Below, piece by piece: positions 43,532-52,549 of a stretch of 64,000 nucleotides of DNA. The DNA lies in assembly GCF_003626635.1 (NCBI RefSeq), contig NZ_RAZT01000009.1, positions 124,001 to 188,000 of the forward strand, in the 5' to 3' direction. This DNA is from Micromonospora musae (lineage in GTDB: Bacteria > Actinomycetota > Actinomycetes > Mycobacteriales > Micromonosporaceae). Every line of letters begins with the position of its first letter. Within the stretch, counting starts at the first letter, position 1. Under the pieces are notes generated by a model. That model was not told the DNA's origin. It worked only from the letters and a program-made list of their open reading frames with translations, and did no database searches. The position numbers and the translations under genes are program-made.

Positions 43532-46500
43532 ATGTCGTACCCCTCATTCGCGCGCCCCTCGTCGCGCCGACTGCTCGCCGCGGTGACCGCGGCGATGCTG
43601 CCGGTGGGACTGCTCGTGGGCGCGCCCCTCGCGAACGCCGCGCCCACGACGACGCCCGGAGACTTCAGCTCCTCGTTCGAGGCCGCCGATCCCCAGCCCG
43701 TCACGAGCACCGTCGAGGTCGGCAAGGACGGTAAGCCCGTCCAGGCGAACCTCAGCGGCAAGGTCGCCACCCTGCCCGACAGCCTGCTCGGCAAGGTCGC
43801 CGCGGTGACCGCGAGCGCCGACAACCCGCCGAACGAGATCGCCGCGATGCTCAAGGACGACGACTCGTCGACCAAGTGGCTCGCGTTCGAGAAGACCGGC
43901 TGGGTGACCTACCGGCTCTCCGCGCCCGCTGTGGTCGCGCGGTACGCGCTGACCTCTGCGAACGACGCACCGGGCCGCGACCCCAAGGACTTCGTCCTGC
44001 AGGGGTCCAACGACGGTGAGACCTGGACCGACCTGGACAAGCGCGCCGACGAGAAGTTCGACGGCCGGTACGCCGCCAAGGTCTACAGCTTCACCAACAA
44101 GACCGCCTACGGCTACTACCGGCTGAACGTCACCGCGAACTCCGGTGACGCGCTGCTGCAGCTCGCCGACTGGAACATCGGCGACGGCTCGGACGTCCGG
44201 CCGCCGTCCAACCCGATGTTCAGCGTGCTCGGCGGCGGTCCGGCCGACGGCTACACCACCAAGCCGGGTGCGGGCTTCACCGGAACGGCCGCCCTGCGCT
44301 ACGCGGGTGGCGCCGAGGGCGACGGCCGGGCGTACGCGACCAACAAGCTCTTCGACGTCCGGATCCCGGTCGGGCCGAAGACCCGCCTCTCCTACAAGAT
44401 CTTCCCCGAGTTCACCGGCGACGACGGGCAGTACCCCTCGACCTACGCGGCCGTCGACCTGCACTTCACCGACGGCACGTACCTCAGCGGTCGCTCCCCG
44501 CTCGACCAGCACGGTTACCAGCTCACCGCCGCCGGTCAGGGCGCGGCGAAGGTGCTCTACGCCGAGCAGTGGAACGCGGTGCAGACCGACGTCGGCGCGA
44601 TCGCGAACGGCAAGACGATCGACCGGATCCTGCTCGCGTACGACAACCCGCAGGCCACCGGGAAGACCCGGTTCCAGGGCTGGCTCGACGACGTCGAGCT
44701 GACCGGCTCGCCGGAGCGGATCGACGGCTCGAAGCTGACCAACTACGTCGACACCCGGCGTGGCACCAACTCGACGGGCGGCTTCTCGCGCGGCAACAAC
44801 CTGCCGATCACCTCGGTGCCGAACGGCTTCAACTTCTTCACGCCGGTGACCGACGCGGTCTCCGACTCGTGGCAGTACCACTACGCCCGCTACAACAACG
44901 AGGCCAACCTGCCCACCCTGCAGGGCCTCGCGATCTCCCACGAGCCGAGCCCGTGGATGGGTGACCGCAACCAGATGTCGGTCATGCCGGTCGCCGGCGA
45001 CGGACCCCTCACCGGGTCGCCGGCCAGCCGGGCGGTCGCCTTCAGCCACGACGACGAGACGGCGCGGCCCGACCACTACCGGGTCTCGTTGCAGAACGGC
45101 CTGGTCGCCGAGGTGTCGCCCACCGACCACGCCGGCGCCATGCGGTTCACCTTCCCGTCCGGGCAGGCCACCGGAAGCCTCGTCTTCTACAACGGCACCT
45201 TCACCATCGGCACGGACGGCACGTTCACCGGCTGGGTCGACAACGGAAGCGGCTTCTCGGCCGGTCGCAGCCGGATGTTCGTGGCCGGCTCCTTCGACCG
45301 GGCGCCGACCGCCTCCGCCGCGACCTCCGCCACCTTCGACGTCTCGTCGAACCGTCAGGTGACGATGCGCATCGCGACCTCGTTCCTCTCGGTCGACCAG
45401 GCCCGCAAGAACCTCGACCTGGAGGTCACCGGGAAGAGCTTCGACCAGGTCCACGCCGCCGCCACCGCCACCTGGCAGGAGCGCCTCGGCCGGATCGAGG
45501 TACGGGACGCGAGCGAGACGCAGCTGGTGACGCTCTACTCGAACCTGTACCGGCTGAACCTGTACCCGAACTCGCAGTCGGAGAACACCGGCACCGCCGC
45601 CAAGCCGCACTGGCAGTACGCCAGCCCGGTGTCGGCGCCGACCGGCTCCTCGACCGCCACGCACACCGGCGCGAAGATCGTCGACGGGCAGATCTACGTC
45701 AACAACGGATTCTGGGACACCTACCGCACCGTGTGGCCGGCGTACTCGCTGCTCTACCCGGACGTGGCGGCCCGGATCGCCGACGGGTTCGTCCAGCACT
45801 ACCGCGACGGCGGCTGGATCGCCCGCTGGTCGTCGCCCGGCTACGCCGACCTGATGACCGGCACCAGCGCGAACGTGGCGGTGGCGCAGGCGTACCTCAG
45901 CGGGGTGAAGCTGCCCGACCCGCTCGCCGCGTACGACGCCGCCGTCAAGGACGCGACCGTCGCGTCCGGGCGCAGCGAGGTCGGCCGCAAGGGCGTGGAG
46001 ACCTCGCTCTTCCTCGGCTACACGCCGACCTCCACCGGTGAGTCGGTGTCGTGGGCCCTGGAGGGCTTCATCAACGACTACGGCATCGGCAACATGGCCG
46101 CGGCCCTGGCGAAGGATCCGGCCACGCCGAAGTCGGAGCGCGACCGGCTCAAGGACGAGTCGGAGTACTTCCTGCAGCGGGCCCGCAACTACGTCCACCT
46201 CTTCGACCCGGAGACGAAGCTCTTCCAGGGCCGGGACGCTGCCGGGAACTTCCTCGACGGTGACCCGCTGGACTGGGGTGGCGTCTACACCGAGACCAAC
46301 GGGTGGAACTTCGCGTTCACCGCGCAGCAGGACGGTCAGGGCCTGGCCAACCTGTACGGCGGGCAGAAGGCCCTGGAGCGCAAGCTCGACGAGTTCTTCG
46401 CCACCCCGGAGAAGGCCGACCGTCCCGGCGGCTACGGCGGCATCATCCACGAGATGCTCGAGGCGCGTGCCGTGCGGATGGGGCAGCTCGGTATGAGCAA

Positions 46501-49150
46501 CCAGCCGTCGCACCACATCCCGTACATGTACGACTATGCGGGCGCGCCGGCCAAGACGCAGGCGAGCGTCCGGGAGATCCTGCAGCGCCTCTACGTCGGC
46601 AGCGAGATCGGCCAGGGCTACCTGGGTGACGAGGACAACGGCGAGATGTCGTCCTGGTACGTCCTCAGCTCGCTGGGCATCTACCCGCTGCAGGCCGGCT
46701 CGTCCCAGTGGGCCATCGGCTCGCCGCAGTTCACCCGGATGGTCGTGCACCGCACGAACGGCGACATCGTCGTCAACGCGCCGAACAACAGCACCAAGAA
46801 CGTCTACGTGCAGGACGTCGAGGTCAACGGCAAGAAGCAGCGCGGGCTCTCCGTCGACGTCTCCGCGTTCGCCCGGGGCGGCACGATCGACTTCCGGATG
46901 GGCGCCAACCCGTCGTCCTGGGGCAGCGGCAAGAACGACGCGCCGCCGTCGCTGACCAAGGGCAACGACGCGCCCGAGCCGCTGCAGGACACCACCGGAC
47001 CGGGTCTCGGCACCGCGACCGCGACCGGCGGTCAGGACGCGGCGAAGCTCTTCGACGACTCGTCGGTCACGCAGCTGACCTTCACCTCGGCGACGCCGCA
47101 GGTCAGCTGGGCGTACCGCGGCAAGAAGCAGAAGCCGGCGTACTACACCCTCACCTCCGGGGCGGCCCAGGGCGACCCGGCCGAGTGGCGACTCCAGGGC
47201 TCCAACGACGGCATCACCTGGAGCACCGTCGACTCCCGCAAGGGCGAGGTGTTCCGGTGGCGGAACCAGACGCGTCCCTTCAAGATCGACAAGCCGGGCC
47301 GGTACGCCGCGTTCCGCCTCGTCGTGACGAAGACCGTCGGCGCCGCACAGCCGAACCTCGCCGAGATCGAGCTGCTCGCCGGCGGTGACCTCGAACTCGG
47401 TGGCGGCGACATCGCGGTGACCGCCGCGGGCAGCGTCGACGCGTACGCCGGCGCGCCCGTCTCGGTGCCGCTGGCCACCGTCACCGGCGGCGACGCCGAG
47501 GGCTACCGGGCCACCATCGACTGGGGTGACGGCTCCCCGGTCACCGAGGGCACCCTGACCCTCAGCTCGCGCGCCGTCTACCGGGTCAGCGGCTCGCACA
47601 CCTACGCCACGCCCGGTCACCACCAGGCGAGCGTCACCATCACCGACGGCGACGGCCAGGGTTCCGCGACCGTCGGCGTCGACGTGGCCTACGCCCCGAG
47701 CGGCGGCCTCGTCGCGTCCTTCGACACCGTCTGCGTCGGCGACGAGGGCGTCCTCGCGGCGAACTGCGACGCCAAGCAGTGGGCGTACTCGCGGGCCGCC
47801 CTGACGGCGGCCGGTGTGACGCAGGGCGAGCGGCACCAGGTGCCGGGCACGTCGCTGCACTTCACGCTGCCGGCCATCCCGGCGGGGCAGCCGGACGACG
47901 CCACCGGCAACGGACGCACGATCGCGCTCGACCTGCCCGACGACGCCCGGAGCATCTCGTTCGTCGGCGCCGGCACGCAGGGCAACCAGAGCACGACCGG
48001 GACGGCGACGTTCAGCGACGGCAGCACCGCCGCCATCCCGATCCAGATGAGCGACTGGACGCTGGGCGGCAACCCCAACGGCACGCCGTCCTACGGCAAC
48101 CTGGTCGTCGCCAAGACGGCGTACCGGCTGCACGGCACGAGCCGGGACGGCGCCCAGCCGTTCCTCTTCGCCACCGCGCCGTACCAGATCCCGGACGGCA
48201 AGACGCTGGTCTCGGTGACCCTGCCGACGCAGACCGGTGACCCCGGCTCGGCCGGCCGGATCCACGTCTTCGCCATCGCCGACGACGGGACGCCCGCCGC
48301 CGAGCTGGCGGTCGCCGCCGCGGAGGACCAGACGGCCACCGCAGGTCAGGCCCTCGCCGCCGGCCTCGGTACGGTCAGCGGCGGCGTCCCCGACGCCACC
48401 GGCTACCGGGCGCGCGTGCAGTGGGGTGACGGCACGGTTCCGCAGGACGTCACGATCGACGCCTCCGGCGCGATGGACGGCACCCACACCTACCTCCGGG
48501 AGGGCACCTACACGGTGCACGTCACCGCGTGGGACACCCGCTCCAGCAGCACCGGCACCTTCACGGTGACCGTGGGGGGCGGCAAGCGTCAGCCGGCGAT
48601 CGCGACCTCGGCGTCGGCTTCCGTCGCCACCGGCGGCACGATCACCGTCAACGGCAGCGGCTTCGCCGCCGGTGAGCAGGTGACCGTGACGCTCGGTACC
48701 AGCCCGGTGCGGACCATGAAGGTCACCGCCTCCGCGGCGGGGGCGGTGCGGGCCACGATCGTGACCTCCGACGCGGCGCAGCCCGGCCGCTACGCGGTCA
48801 CCGCCACCGGCGCGTCCTCGCGGACGCCCGCGACGGCCACCGTCCAGGTGACCGAGCAGGCGCAGGCGCGGACGTACCAGCCGCGGGCCGGGCTGCTCAC
48901 CACGTCGGGGCCGCGCGGCACGGCGATCATGGTCGACGGTCACGGGTTCGCACCGAACGAGGCGGTCACCGTCCGCTTCGGTGCCGGCCTCGCGACCAGC
49001 ACCGTGCGGGCGAACGCCGACGGCGTCCTCTCCGGTGTGATCGTCAGCGTCGCCGGCGAGGCGAAGGTCGGCTCGACCAGCGTCACGCTGACCGGCGCCG
49101 ACTCGAAGACGCGGATCGTGTTGCCGTTCCGGGTCACCGGCTCGAACTGA
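43532..49150 (+). CDS. Secreted multidomain GH92 alpha-mannosidase
   Basis: An 1872-residue exported enzyme. A Sec signal (residues 1-36, LANA-APT) is followed by a discoidin-like domain (about 85-225), the GH92 beta-sandwich and catalytic (alpha/alpha)6 domains (about 400-1150), a second discoidin domain (about 1165-1290), a PKD domain (DWGDGSPVTEG ... HTYATPGHHQ), a 200-residue lectin-like region, a second PKD (WGDGTVPQDV ... HTYLREGTYTV) and two IPT/TIG-like C-terminal modules. GH92 motifs include FWDTYRTVWPAYSLLYP, RWSSPGYADLMTGTSANV, GGIIHEMLEAR and GDEDNGEMSSWYVLSSLGIYP. The family trims alpha-linked mannose with calcium, often from yeast mannan or N-glycans; the exact linkage is unknown. 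GAAAGG lies 10 nt before the ATG. Confidence 0.93.
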   Translation: MSYPSFARPSSRRLLAAVTAAMLPVGLLVGAPLANAAPTTTPGDFSSSFEAADPQPVTSTVEVGKDGKPVQANLSGKVATLPDSLLGKVAAVTASADNPPNEIAAMLKDDDSSTKWLAFEKTGWVTYRLSAPAVVARYALTSANDAPGRDPKDFVLQGSNDGETWTDLDKRADEKFDGRYAAKVYSFTNKTAYGYYRLNVTANSGDALLQLADWNIGDGSDVRPPSNPMFSVLGGGPADGYTTKPGAGFTGTAALRYAGGAEGDGRAYATNKLFDVRIPVGPKTRLSYKIFPEFTGDDGQYPSTYAAVDLHFTDGTYLSGRSPLDQHGYQLTAAGQGAAKVLYAEQWNAVQTDVGAIANGKTIDRILLAYDNPQATGKTRFQGWLDDVELTGSPERIDGSKLTNYVDTRRGTNSTGGFSRGNNLPITSVPNGFNFFTPVTDAVSDSWQYHYARYNNEANLPTLQGLAISHEPSPWMGDRNQMSVMPVAGDGPLTGSPASRAVAFSHDDETARPDHYRVSLQNGLVAEVSPTDHAGAMRFTFPSGQATGSLVFYNGTFTIGTDGTFTGWVDNGSGFSAGRSRMFVAGSFDRAPTASAATSATFDVSSNRQVTMRIATSFLSVDQARKNLDLEVTGKSFDQVHAAATATWQERLGRIEVRDASETQLVTLYSNLYRLNLYPNSQSENTGTAAKPHWQYASPVSAPTGSSTATHTGAKIVDGQIYVNNGFWDTYRTVWPAYSLLYPDVAARIADGFVQHYRDGGWIARWSSPGYADLMTGTSANVAVAQAYLSGVKLPDPLAAYDAAVKDATVASGRSEVGRKGVETSLFLGYTPTSTGESVSWALEGFINDYGIGNMAAALAKDPATPKSERDRLKDESEYFLQRARNYVHLFDPETKLFQGRDAAGNFLDGDPLDWGGVYTETNGWNFAFTAQQDGQGLANLYGGQKALERKLDEFFATPEKADRPGGYGGIIHEMLEARAVRMGQLGMSNQPSHHIPYMYDYAGAPAKTQASVREILQRLYVGSEIGQGYLGDEDNGEMSSWYVLSSLGIYPLQAGSSQWAIGSPQFTRMVVHRTNGDIVVNAPNNSTKNVYVQDVEVNGKKQRGLSVDVSAFARGGTIDFRMGANPSSWGSGKNDAPPSLTKGNDAPEPLQDTTGPGLGTATATGGQDAAKLFDDSSVTQLTFTSATPQVSWAYRGKKQKPAYYTLTSGAAQGDPAEWRLQGSNDGITWSTVDSRKGEVFRWRNQTRPFKIDKPGRYAAFRLVVTKTVGAAQPNLAEIELLAGGDLELGGGDIAVTAAGSVDAYAGAPVSVPLATVTGGDAEGYRATIDWGDGSPVTEGTLTLSSRAVYRVSGSHTYATPGHHQASVTITDGDGQGSATVGVDVAYAPSGGLVASFDTVCVGDEGVLAANCDAKQWAYSRAALTAAGVTQGERHQVPGTSLHFTLPAIPAGQPDDATGNGRTIALDLPDDARSISFVGAGTQGNQSTTGTATFSDGSTAAIPIQMSDWTLGGNPNGTPSYGNLVVAKTAYRLHGTSRDGAQPFLFATAPYQIPDGKTLVSVTLPTQTGDPGSAGRIHVFAIADDGTPAAELAVAAAEDQTATAGQALAAGLGTVSGGVPDATGYRARVQWGDGTVPQDVTIDASGAMDGTHTYLREGTYTVHVTAWDTRSSSTGTFTVTVGGGKRQPAIATSASASVATGGTITVNGSGFAAGEQVTVTLGTSPVRTMKVTASAAGAVRATIVTSDAAQPGRYAVTATGASSRTPATATVQVTEQAQARTYQPRAGLLTTSGPRGTAIMVDGHGFAPNEAVTVRFGAGLATSTVRANADGVLSGVIVSVAGEAKVGSTSVTLTGADSKTRIVLPFRVTGSN

Positions 49151-49170
49151 GCCTGAGGTAGTACCACCGC

Positions 49171-49204
49171 AGTGGGCGGGCCGGGTGTTCCCGGCCCGCC
49201 CACT
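49171..49204. terminator. Bidirectional terminator after GH92
   Basis: A perfect 15-bp stem (49171-49185 with 49190-49204, loop of 4) lies between the convergent GH92 and royal-jelly-family genes. Confidence 0.9.
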
Positions 49205-49216
49205 CTCGTTCGCCGC

Positions 49217-50317
49217 TCAGCGCAGCAGCACCGGTCCGGCGTCGATCGGGGTCCGGAACAGGGCGTACGGCTTACGCCGCCGATCCTGCCCGCCCTGGTA
49301 GTTGGCCTGCCGGTGCAGCTGGTTGGCGATGACGTAGAGGTGCCCGTCGGCGGCGACCGACATGGTGTCCGGCCAGAGCAGCCGCGGGTCGTGCAGCAGC
49401 GTCTCGAACCGCCCGTCGGGCAGGCGCCGGAACACCGCGTTGTGCTCGTAGGCGGTGAAGTAGAGCCGTCCCGCGTCGTCGCTCTCCAGCCCGTCCGAAC
49501 CGGTGCCCTTGTCGCCCTCGTCGACGACCGCGTCGGCCACCTCCTCCTCGGGCATCGACGCGTCGGCGAGGGCGTCGGTGGAGACGCTGTACCAGTGCCG
49601 AGACATCAGCGGGCAGTAGTAGAGGCGGGCTCCGTCGGCGCCTACGGCGATCCCGTCGGAGCCCATCGAGAGCGGCTTCGGCGGGCCGTCCGGCGGACGT
49701 TGCAGCAGCGGCCGACCCTCGACCATCGGCCGGTAGCCGTGCAGCGACTCGGCCTTCGTCGACGGGTGGTCGTGCAGCCGCCGCCAGGAGCGGCCGCTGT
49801 CGAGATCGACGACCACGATGCCGTTCGGGCCGTCGCCGGTGGAATCGGTGAGGTAGGCCAGCCCGGCGTGGCCGCGCCGCAGGTCGAAGCGGACGTCGTT
49901 GAGGTACGAGCTGGGCAGCGCCACGTCGGGCGGGAACGTGATCACCTGGGCGACCTGATCGGTCTCCAGGTCGACGCGGACCAGTTTCGGACCACCCGGC
50001 TTCGTCGGCCGCATCATCGGGCTGCCGGTGTCCACCACCCAGAGCCGGTCGGCCGGATCGACCACCACGCACTGCACCGACACGAACGCCTGCGCGTCGT
50101 CGTCCCCGTCGGGAGAGTTCCACCGCTCGTCCGGGAACGGCACCTCCCGACCGTCGCGCAGCTCGACCACCGTGGCCGGCGGGTCGTCACCCCACTGGGG
50201 GAAGTTGACGAAGATCCGCCCGGTGTGCGAGACGGTCACACCCGTCGGCATCGGTCCGGTGAAGGTGTGCACCAGCTCCAGCTCACCGAGCGGCTCGTCG
50301 CCCACCGGCCCGTTCAC
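49217..50317 (-). CDS. Major royal jelly protein / Yellow-family beta-propeller protein
   Basis: A 366-residue protein. Motifs of the MRJP family are clear: FVSVQCVVVDPADRLWVVDTG, SSYLNDVRFDLRRGHAGLAYLTDSTGDGPNGIVVVDLDSG, LSMGSDGIAVGADG and LWPDTMSVAADGHLYVIANQLHRQ, implying a six-bladed propeller. Bacterial members are uncharacterised; insect Yellow proteins bind small amines or act in pigment chemistry. No signal peptide is visible with this start, so it may be cytoplasmic. The GTG overlaps the stop of a short upstream ORF (GTGA at 50314-50317), supporting this start over the longer Pro/Arg-rich frame. Confidence 0.82.
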   Translation of the reverse strand: MNGPVGDEPLGELELVHTFTGPMPTGVTVSHTGRIFVNFPQWGDDPPATVVELRDGREVPFPDERWNSPDGDDDAQAFVSVQCVVVDPADRLWVVDTGSPMMRPTKPGGPKLVRVDLETDQVAQVITFPPDVALPSSYLNDVRFDLRRGHAGLAYLTDSTGDGPNGIVVVDLDSGRSWRRLHDHPSTKAESLHGYRPMVEGRPLLQRPPDGPPKPLSMGSDGIAVGADGARLYYCPLMSRHWYSVSTDALADASMPEEEVADAVVDEGDKGTGSDGLESDDAGRLYFTAYEHNAVFRRLPDGRFETLLHDPRLLWPDTMSVAADGHLYVIANQLHRQANYQGGQDRRRKPYALFRTPIDAGPVLLR

Positions 50318-50370
50318 GCCGCGGCCCCGACGGTGCCCCGGCAGGGCGTGGGCCTGGCCAGGCTCTCCAT
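50314..50370 (-). CDS. 18-codon upstream ORF coupled to the royal-jelly-family gene
   Basis: ATG 50370, with GAGGGGG 7 nt upstream, opens MESLARPTPCRGTVGAAA and stops in a TGA that overlaps the next gene's GTG. The main gene has no convincing Shine-Dalgarno of its own, so its translation probably depends on this uORF. Alternatively, a frameshift would join the two frames into one N-terminus. Confidence 0.4.
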   Translation of the reverse strand: MESLARPTPCRGTVGAAA

Positions 50371-50474
50371 GGACGTACCCCCTCGGTGGTGGTGGCGCGG
50401 GCCGGTGCCGCGAAGGGCCCGCCCCCGTGCTTCCCGGCGAGGCGCGGCTGAAACCGTCCCACCGTCCGGCCCGG

Positions 50475-51017
50475 TCACCCTCGCTCGGCCGGCTCACGGC
50501 TGCCGCGAACCGTTCGCCACCGGACCCACCTGATCACCCACAGCACGGCGCTGAGCAGGAACAACGCGCCGCTGAGCACCAGCCAGCGGCCCAGCAACGG
50601 GGTCCGCTCCTGGCCGGTCGCGGCCCGGTAGGTGTCCGCGCCCCAGCCGAGCACCCCCGGCAGGTAGACGAGGAAGAGCAGGGCGGCGCCGAGCGCCGGC
50701 ACCCGCACGTGGTTGAGCAGCGCCAGCCGGGCCGCCGCCCGCCCCGCGTCGCCCGACGGCGCGTCCGACGGCGACGGCCGGGCGGGTACCCCGACCGCGG
50801 CGCGCAGCCCCCGGTCGAGCAGCGCGTAGAGGGGGAAGAGCACCAGGTCGTGGAGGATCACCGCGCCGACGAACCAGAGCAGCATCCGACCCGCCGTGGC
50901 CTCGCCAGCCACCCGCAACGCCACCCAGCCGGTGACCACGAAGCAGAGCAGCAGGACGAGCAGGTGCCGGGGACCGGCGCCGTATGCGGCCCGCAGCCGC
51001 GCGAAGAGCTCACCCAT
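50475..51017 (-). CDS. Conserved membrane protein of unknown function
   Basis: A 180-residue protein with about four hydrophobic segments (LLVLLLCFVVTGWVALRVAG, MLLWFVGAVILHDLVLFPLYALLD, VPALGAALLFLVYLPGVLGW, LLGRWLVLSGALFLLSAVLWVI) and an Arg-rich tail. I do not recognise a family. It overlaps the end of the molybdopterin oxidoreductase gene by 8 nt and is likely co-expressed, perhaps as an accessory membrane subunit. Confidence 0.7.
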   Translation of the reverse strand: MGELFARLRAAYGAGPRHLLVLLLCFVVTGWVALRVAGEATAGRMLLWFVGAVILHDLVLFPLYALLDRGLRAAVGVPARPSPSDAPSGDAGRAAARLALLNHVRVPALGAALLFLVYLPGVLGWGADTYRAATGQERTPLLGRWLVLSGALFLLSAVLWVIRWVRWRTVRGSREPAERG

Positions 51018-52362
51018 CGGCGCGGAACTCGATGCTCGCCACCCACTTCGTGCAGTGCACCCCGGGCAGCGCCGGGACGATGACCCGGGCCGGGAAGCCG
51101 TGGTCGGCGGAGAGGTCGGCCCCGTTGACCCGCAGCGCCAGCAAGGAGTCCGGATCGCGCACCTGGTTCGCCTGGAGCGTGGCTTGGCGGAACAGCCCCG
51201 CGCGCTCCAGCGACTCGACGTGCGCCGCCGCCGGGTCGGGCACTCCGGCGAGCGCCGCGAGGTCGCGCAGCCGTACGCCGGTCCAGGTCTGCGTGGTCGA
51301 CCAGCCCTCGACGCAGGCGATCGGCAGCCGCGCGGTGTGCTGCGCCATCGCGAGCAGCCCGGCGCGGTCCAGGGTCACGGTGCGCCCGCCGCCGCGCAGC
51401 GTCAACCGCCAGCCGGGACCGGTGTCGGCGGGCCGGATCCCCGCCGCCGCGGCGCTCCGGTTGATCTGGAACCCGTTCGGCCCGTCGCCCGGGTCCTGAC
51501 CCCGCGGCAGCAGCCAGGCCGTGCGGCGCAGCGGGCCGTCGACGTGCTGTCCGACGGTCAACGCGGCCAGCAGCAGCGAGCCGCCGCCGACCAGGGCGAC
51601 CGCGCCGCGTCGGCTCACCGTGGGTGGGCCCGGCCTCACCGGCACCAGCCCGTCCGGGTCCGGAGGCTCGGGCCGGGTGGCGGCGCGGGGCGTACCCAGC
51701 TCGGCGCCGGGCGGCCGGGACCGCAGCGCCGTCACCAGCCGGGGCAGCTTCAACACCACGTGCACCACGAGCGCGGCGGTGAAGACCCAGGCCCCGAAGT
51801 AGTGCGCCGTGTAGAAGTCGAAGCCGAAGACGTACGCGTACTGCGTGTTGAGCAGGCCGGTGGCGATCTGGAAGAGGATCCCACCGACGAGCAGCAGCAG
51901 GGAGAGCCGTTCGAGCACCTGCGCCACCGAGCGGGCCGGCGGCCAGTCGAAGAGCTTCGGCACCACCGACCAGAGCTTCGCCAGCACCACCGGCACGATG
52001 ACGATCCCGAGCCCCACGTGCAGCCCCTGGGTGAGCTGGAACAGCCACGCCGGCCGGGTCGGCCAGTCGAAGGGCGGCAGCCGCAACCAGCCCACGTCGA
52101 ACGGGAACGCCTGCCCGAACTGCGGGCTGTACGCGGCGTAGTCCAGCAGGCCGGTGACGATGACCAGCGGCAGCGTGACGAGCAGCACCAGGCCGTAGAA
52201 CGAGGTGAGCCGCGGACCCCGCAGTGGGCTGCGCCAGCCCGTCGTGACCGCGTCGGCGCCGGGCGGCCGATGCCGGTCGAGGGCCTGCCACAGCGCCCGG
52301 GGCGAGCCGTGGTCGCCGGCCGGACCGGTGCGTTCCCCGGCGGACGGATCGCTGGCTGGCAC
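51010..52362 (-). CDS. Cytochrome b561-like / sulfite-oxidase-type molybdopterin fusion oxidoreductase
   Basis: A 450-residue membrane protein. Residues about 45-235 form a cytochrome b-like bundle with several His in helices (LTQGLHVGLGIVIV, DFYTAHYFGAWVFTAALVVHVVLKL). After a further helix (AVALVGGGSLLLAALTVG), the outer domain is an oxidoreductase molybdopterin-binding domain: the probable Mo-ligand Cys is in PIACVEGWSTTQTWTGVRLRDLAALAG, with HGFPARVIVPALPGVHCTKWVASIEF. An MsrPQ-like fusion of electron relay and YedY-type catalytic domain is suggested (inference). The GTG at 52362 has GGAGG 5 nt upstream. It faces the direct-repeat boxes at 52442-52499. Confidence 0.85.
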   Translation of the reverse strand: MPASDPSAGERTGPAGDHGSPRALWQALDRHRPPGADAVTTGWRSPLRGPRLTSFYGLVLLVTLPLVIVTGLLDYAAYSPQFGQAFPFDVGWLRLPPFDWPTRPAWLFQLTQGLHVGLGIVIVPVVLAKLWSVVPKLFDWPPARSVAQVLERLSLLLLVGGILFQIATGLLNTQYAYVFGFDFYTAHYFGAWVFTAALVVHVVLKLPRLVTALRSRPPGAELGTPRAATRPEPPDPDGLVPVRPGPPTVSRRGAVALVGGGSLLLAALTVGQHVDGPLRRTAWLLPRGQDPGDGPNGFQINRSAAAAGIRPADTGPGWRLTLRGGGRTVTLDRAGLLAMAQHTARLPIACVEGWSTTQTWTGVRLRDLAALAGVPDPAAAHVESLERAGLFRQATLQANQVRDPDSLLALRVNGADLSADHGFPARVIVPALPGVHCTKWVASIEFRADG

Positions 52363-52441
52363 TCGTGCCTCCTCCTCGATCGGGTGGTCGATCTCCTGGT
52401 CATCGTGGCCGACCGTCGGGCCCGGTGGCCGGGTTTGCCGC

Positions 52442-52499
52442 ATTACCGGAGGCTTACCGACCCACCGGCCGGGCGCCACCTGTTGCCAACTCCTTACAG
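52442..52499 (-). promoter_or_regulatory. Two 11-bp-spaced direct-repeat pairs (response-regulator boxes) between divergent genes
   Basis: On the minus strand: CTGTAAG-N4-TGGCAAC (52499-52482) and CGGTAAG-N4-CGGTAAT (52459-52442). The repeats lie on the same strand as the molybdopterin gene and 34 nt before a CACGAT hexamer. On the other side, a -10-like TACCGT (52536-52541) lies 8 nt before the epimerase ATG. The motif also occurs upstream of the GT2 and response-regulator genes. Confidence 0.55.
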
Positions 52500-52549
52500 G
52501 TTCGCCGTACCGGCCCGCCGGCTGTCCGACTGGCCTACCGTGACCGGAC

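Noticed and set aside
43544..48943. A 1799-codon open frame antisense to the GH92 gene
   Set aside because: Very high GC makes long antisense frames common. The translation is Arg/Val/Gly-rich with no domain, and the sense strand has clear GH92 motifs.
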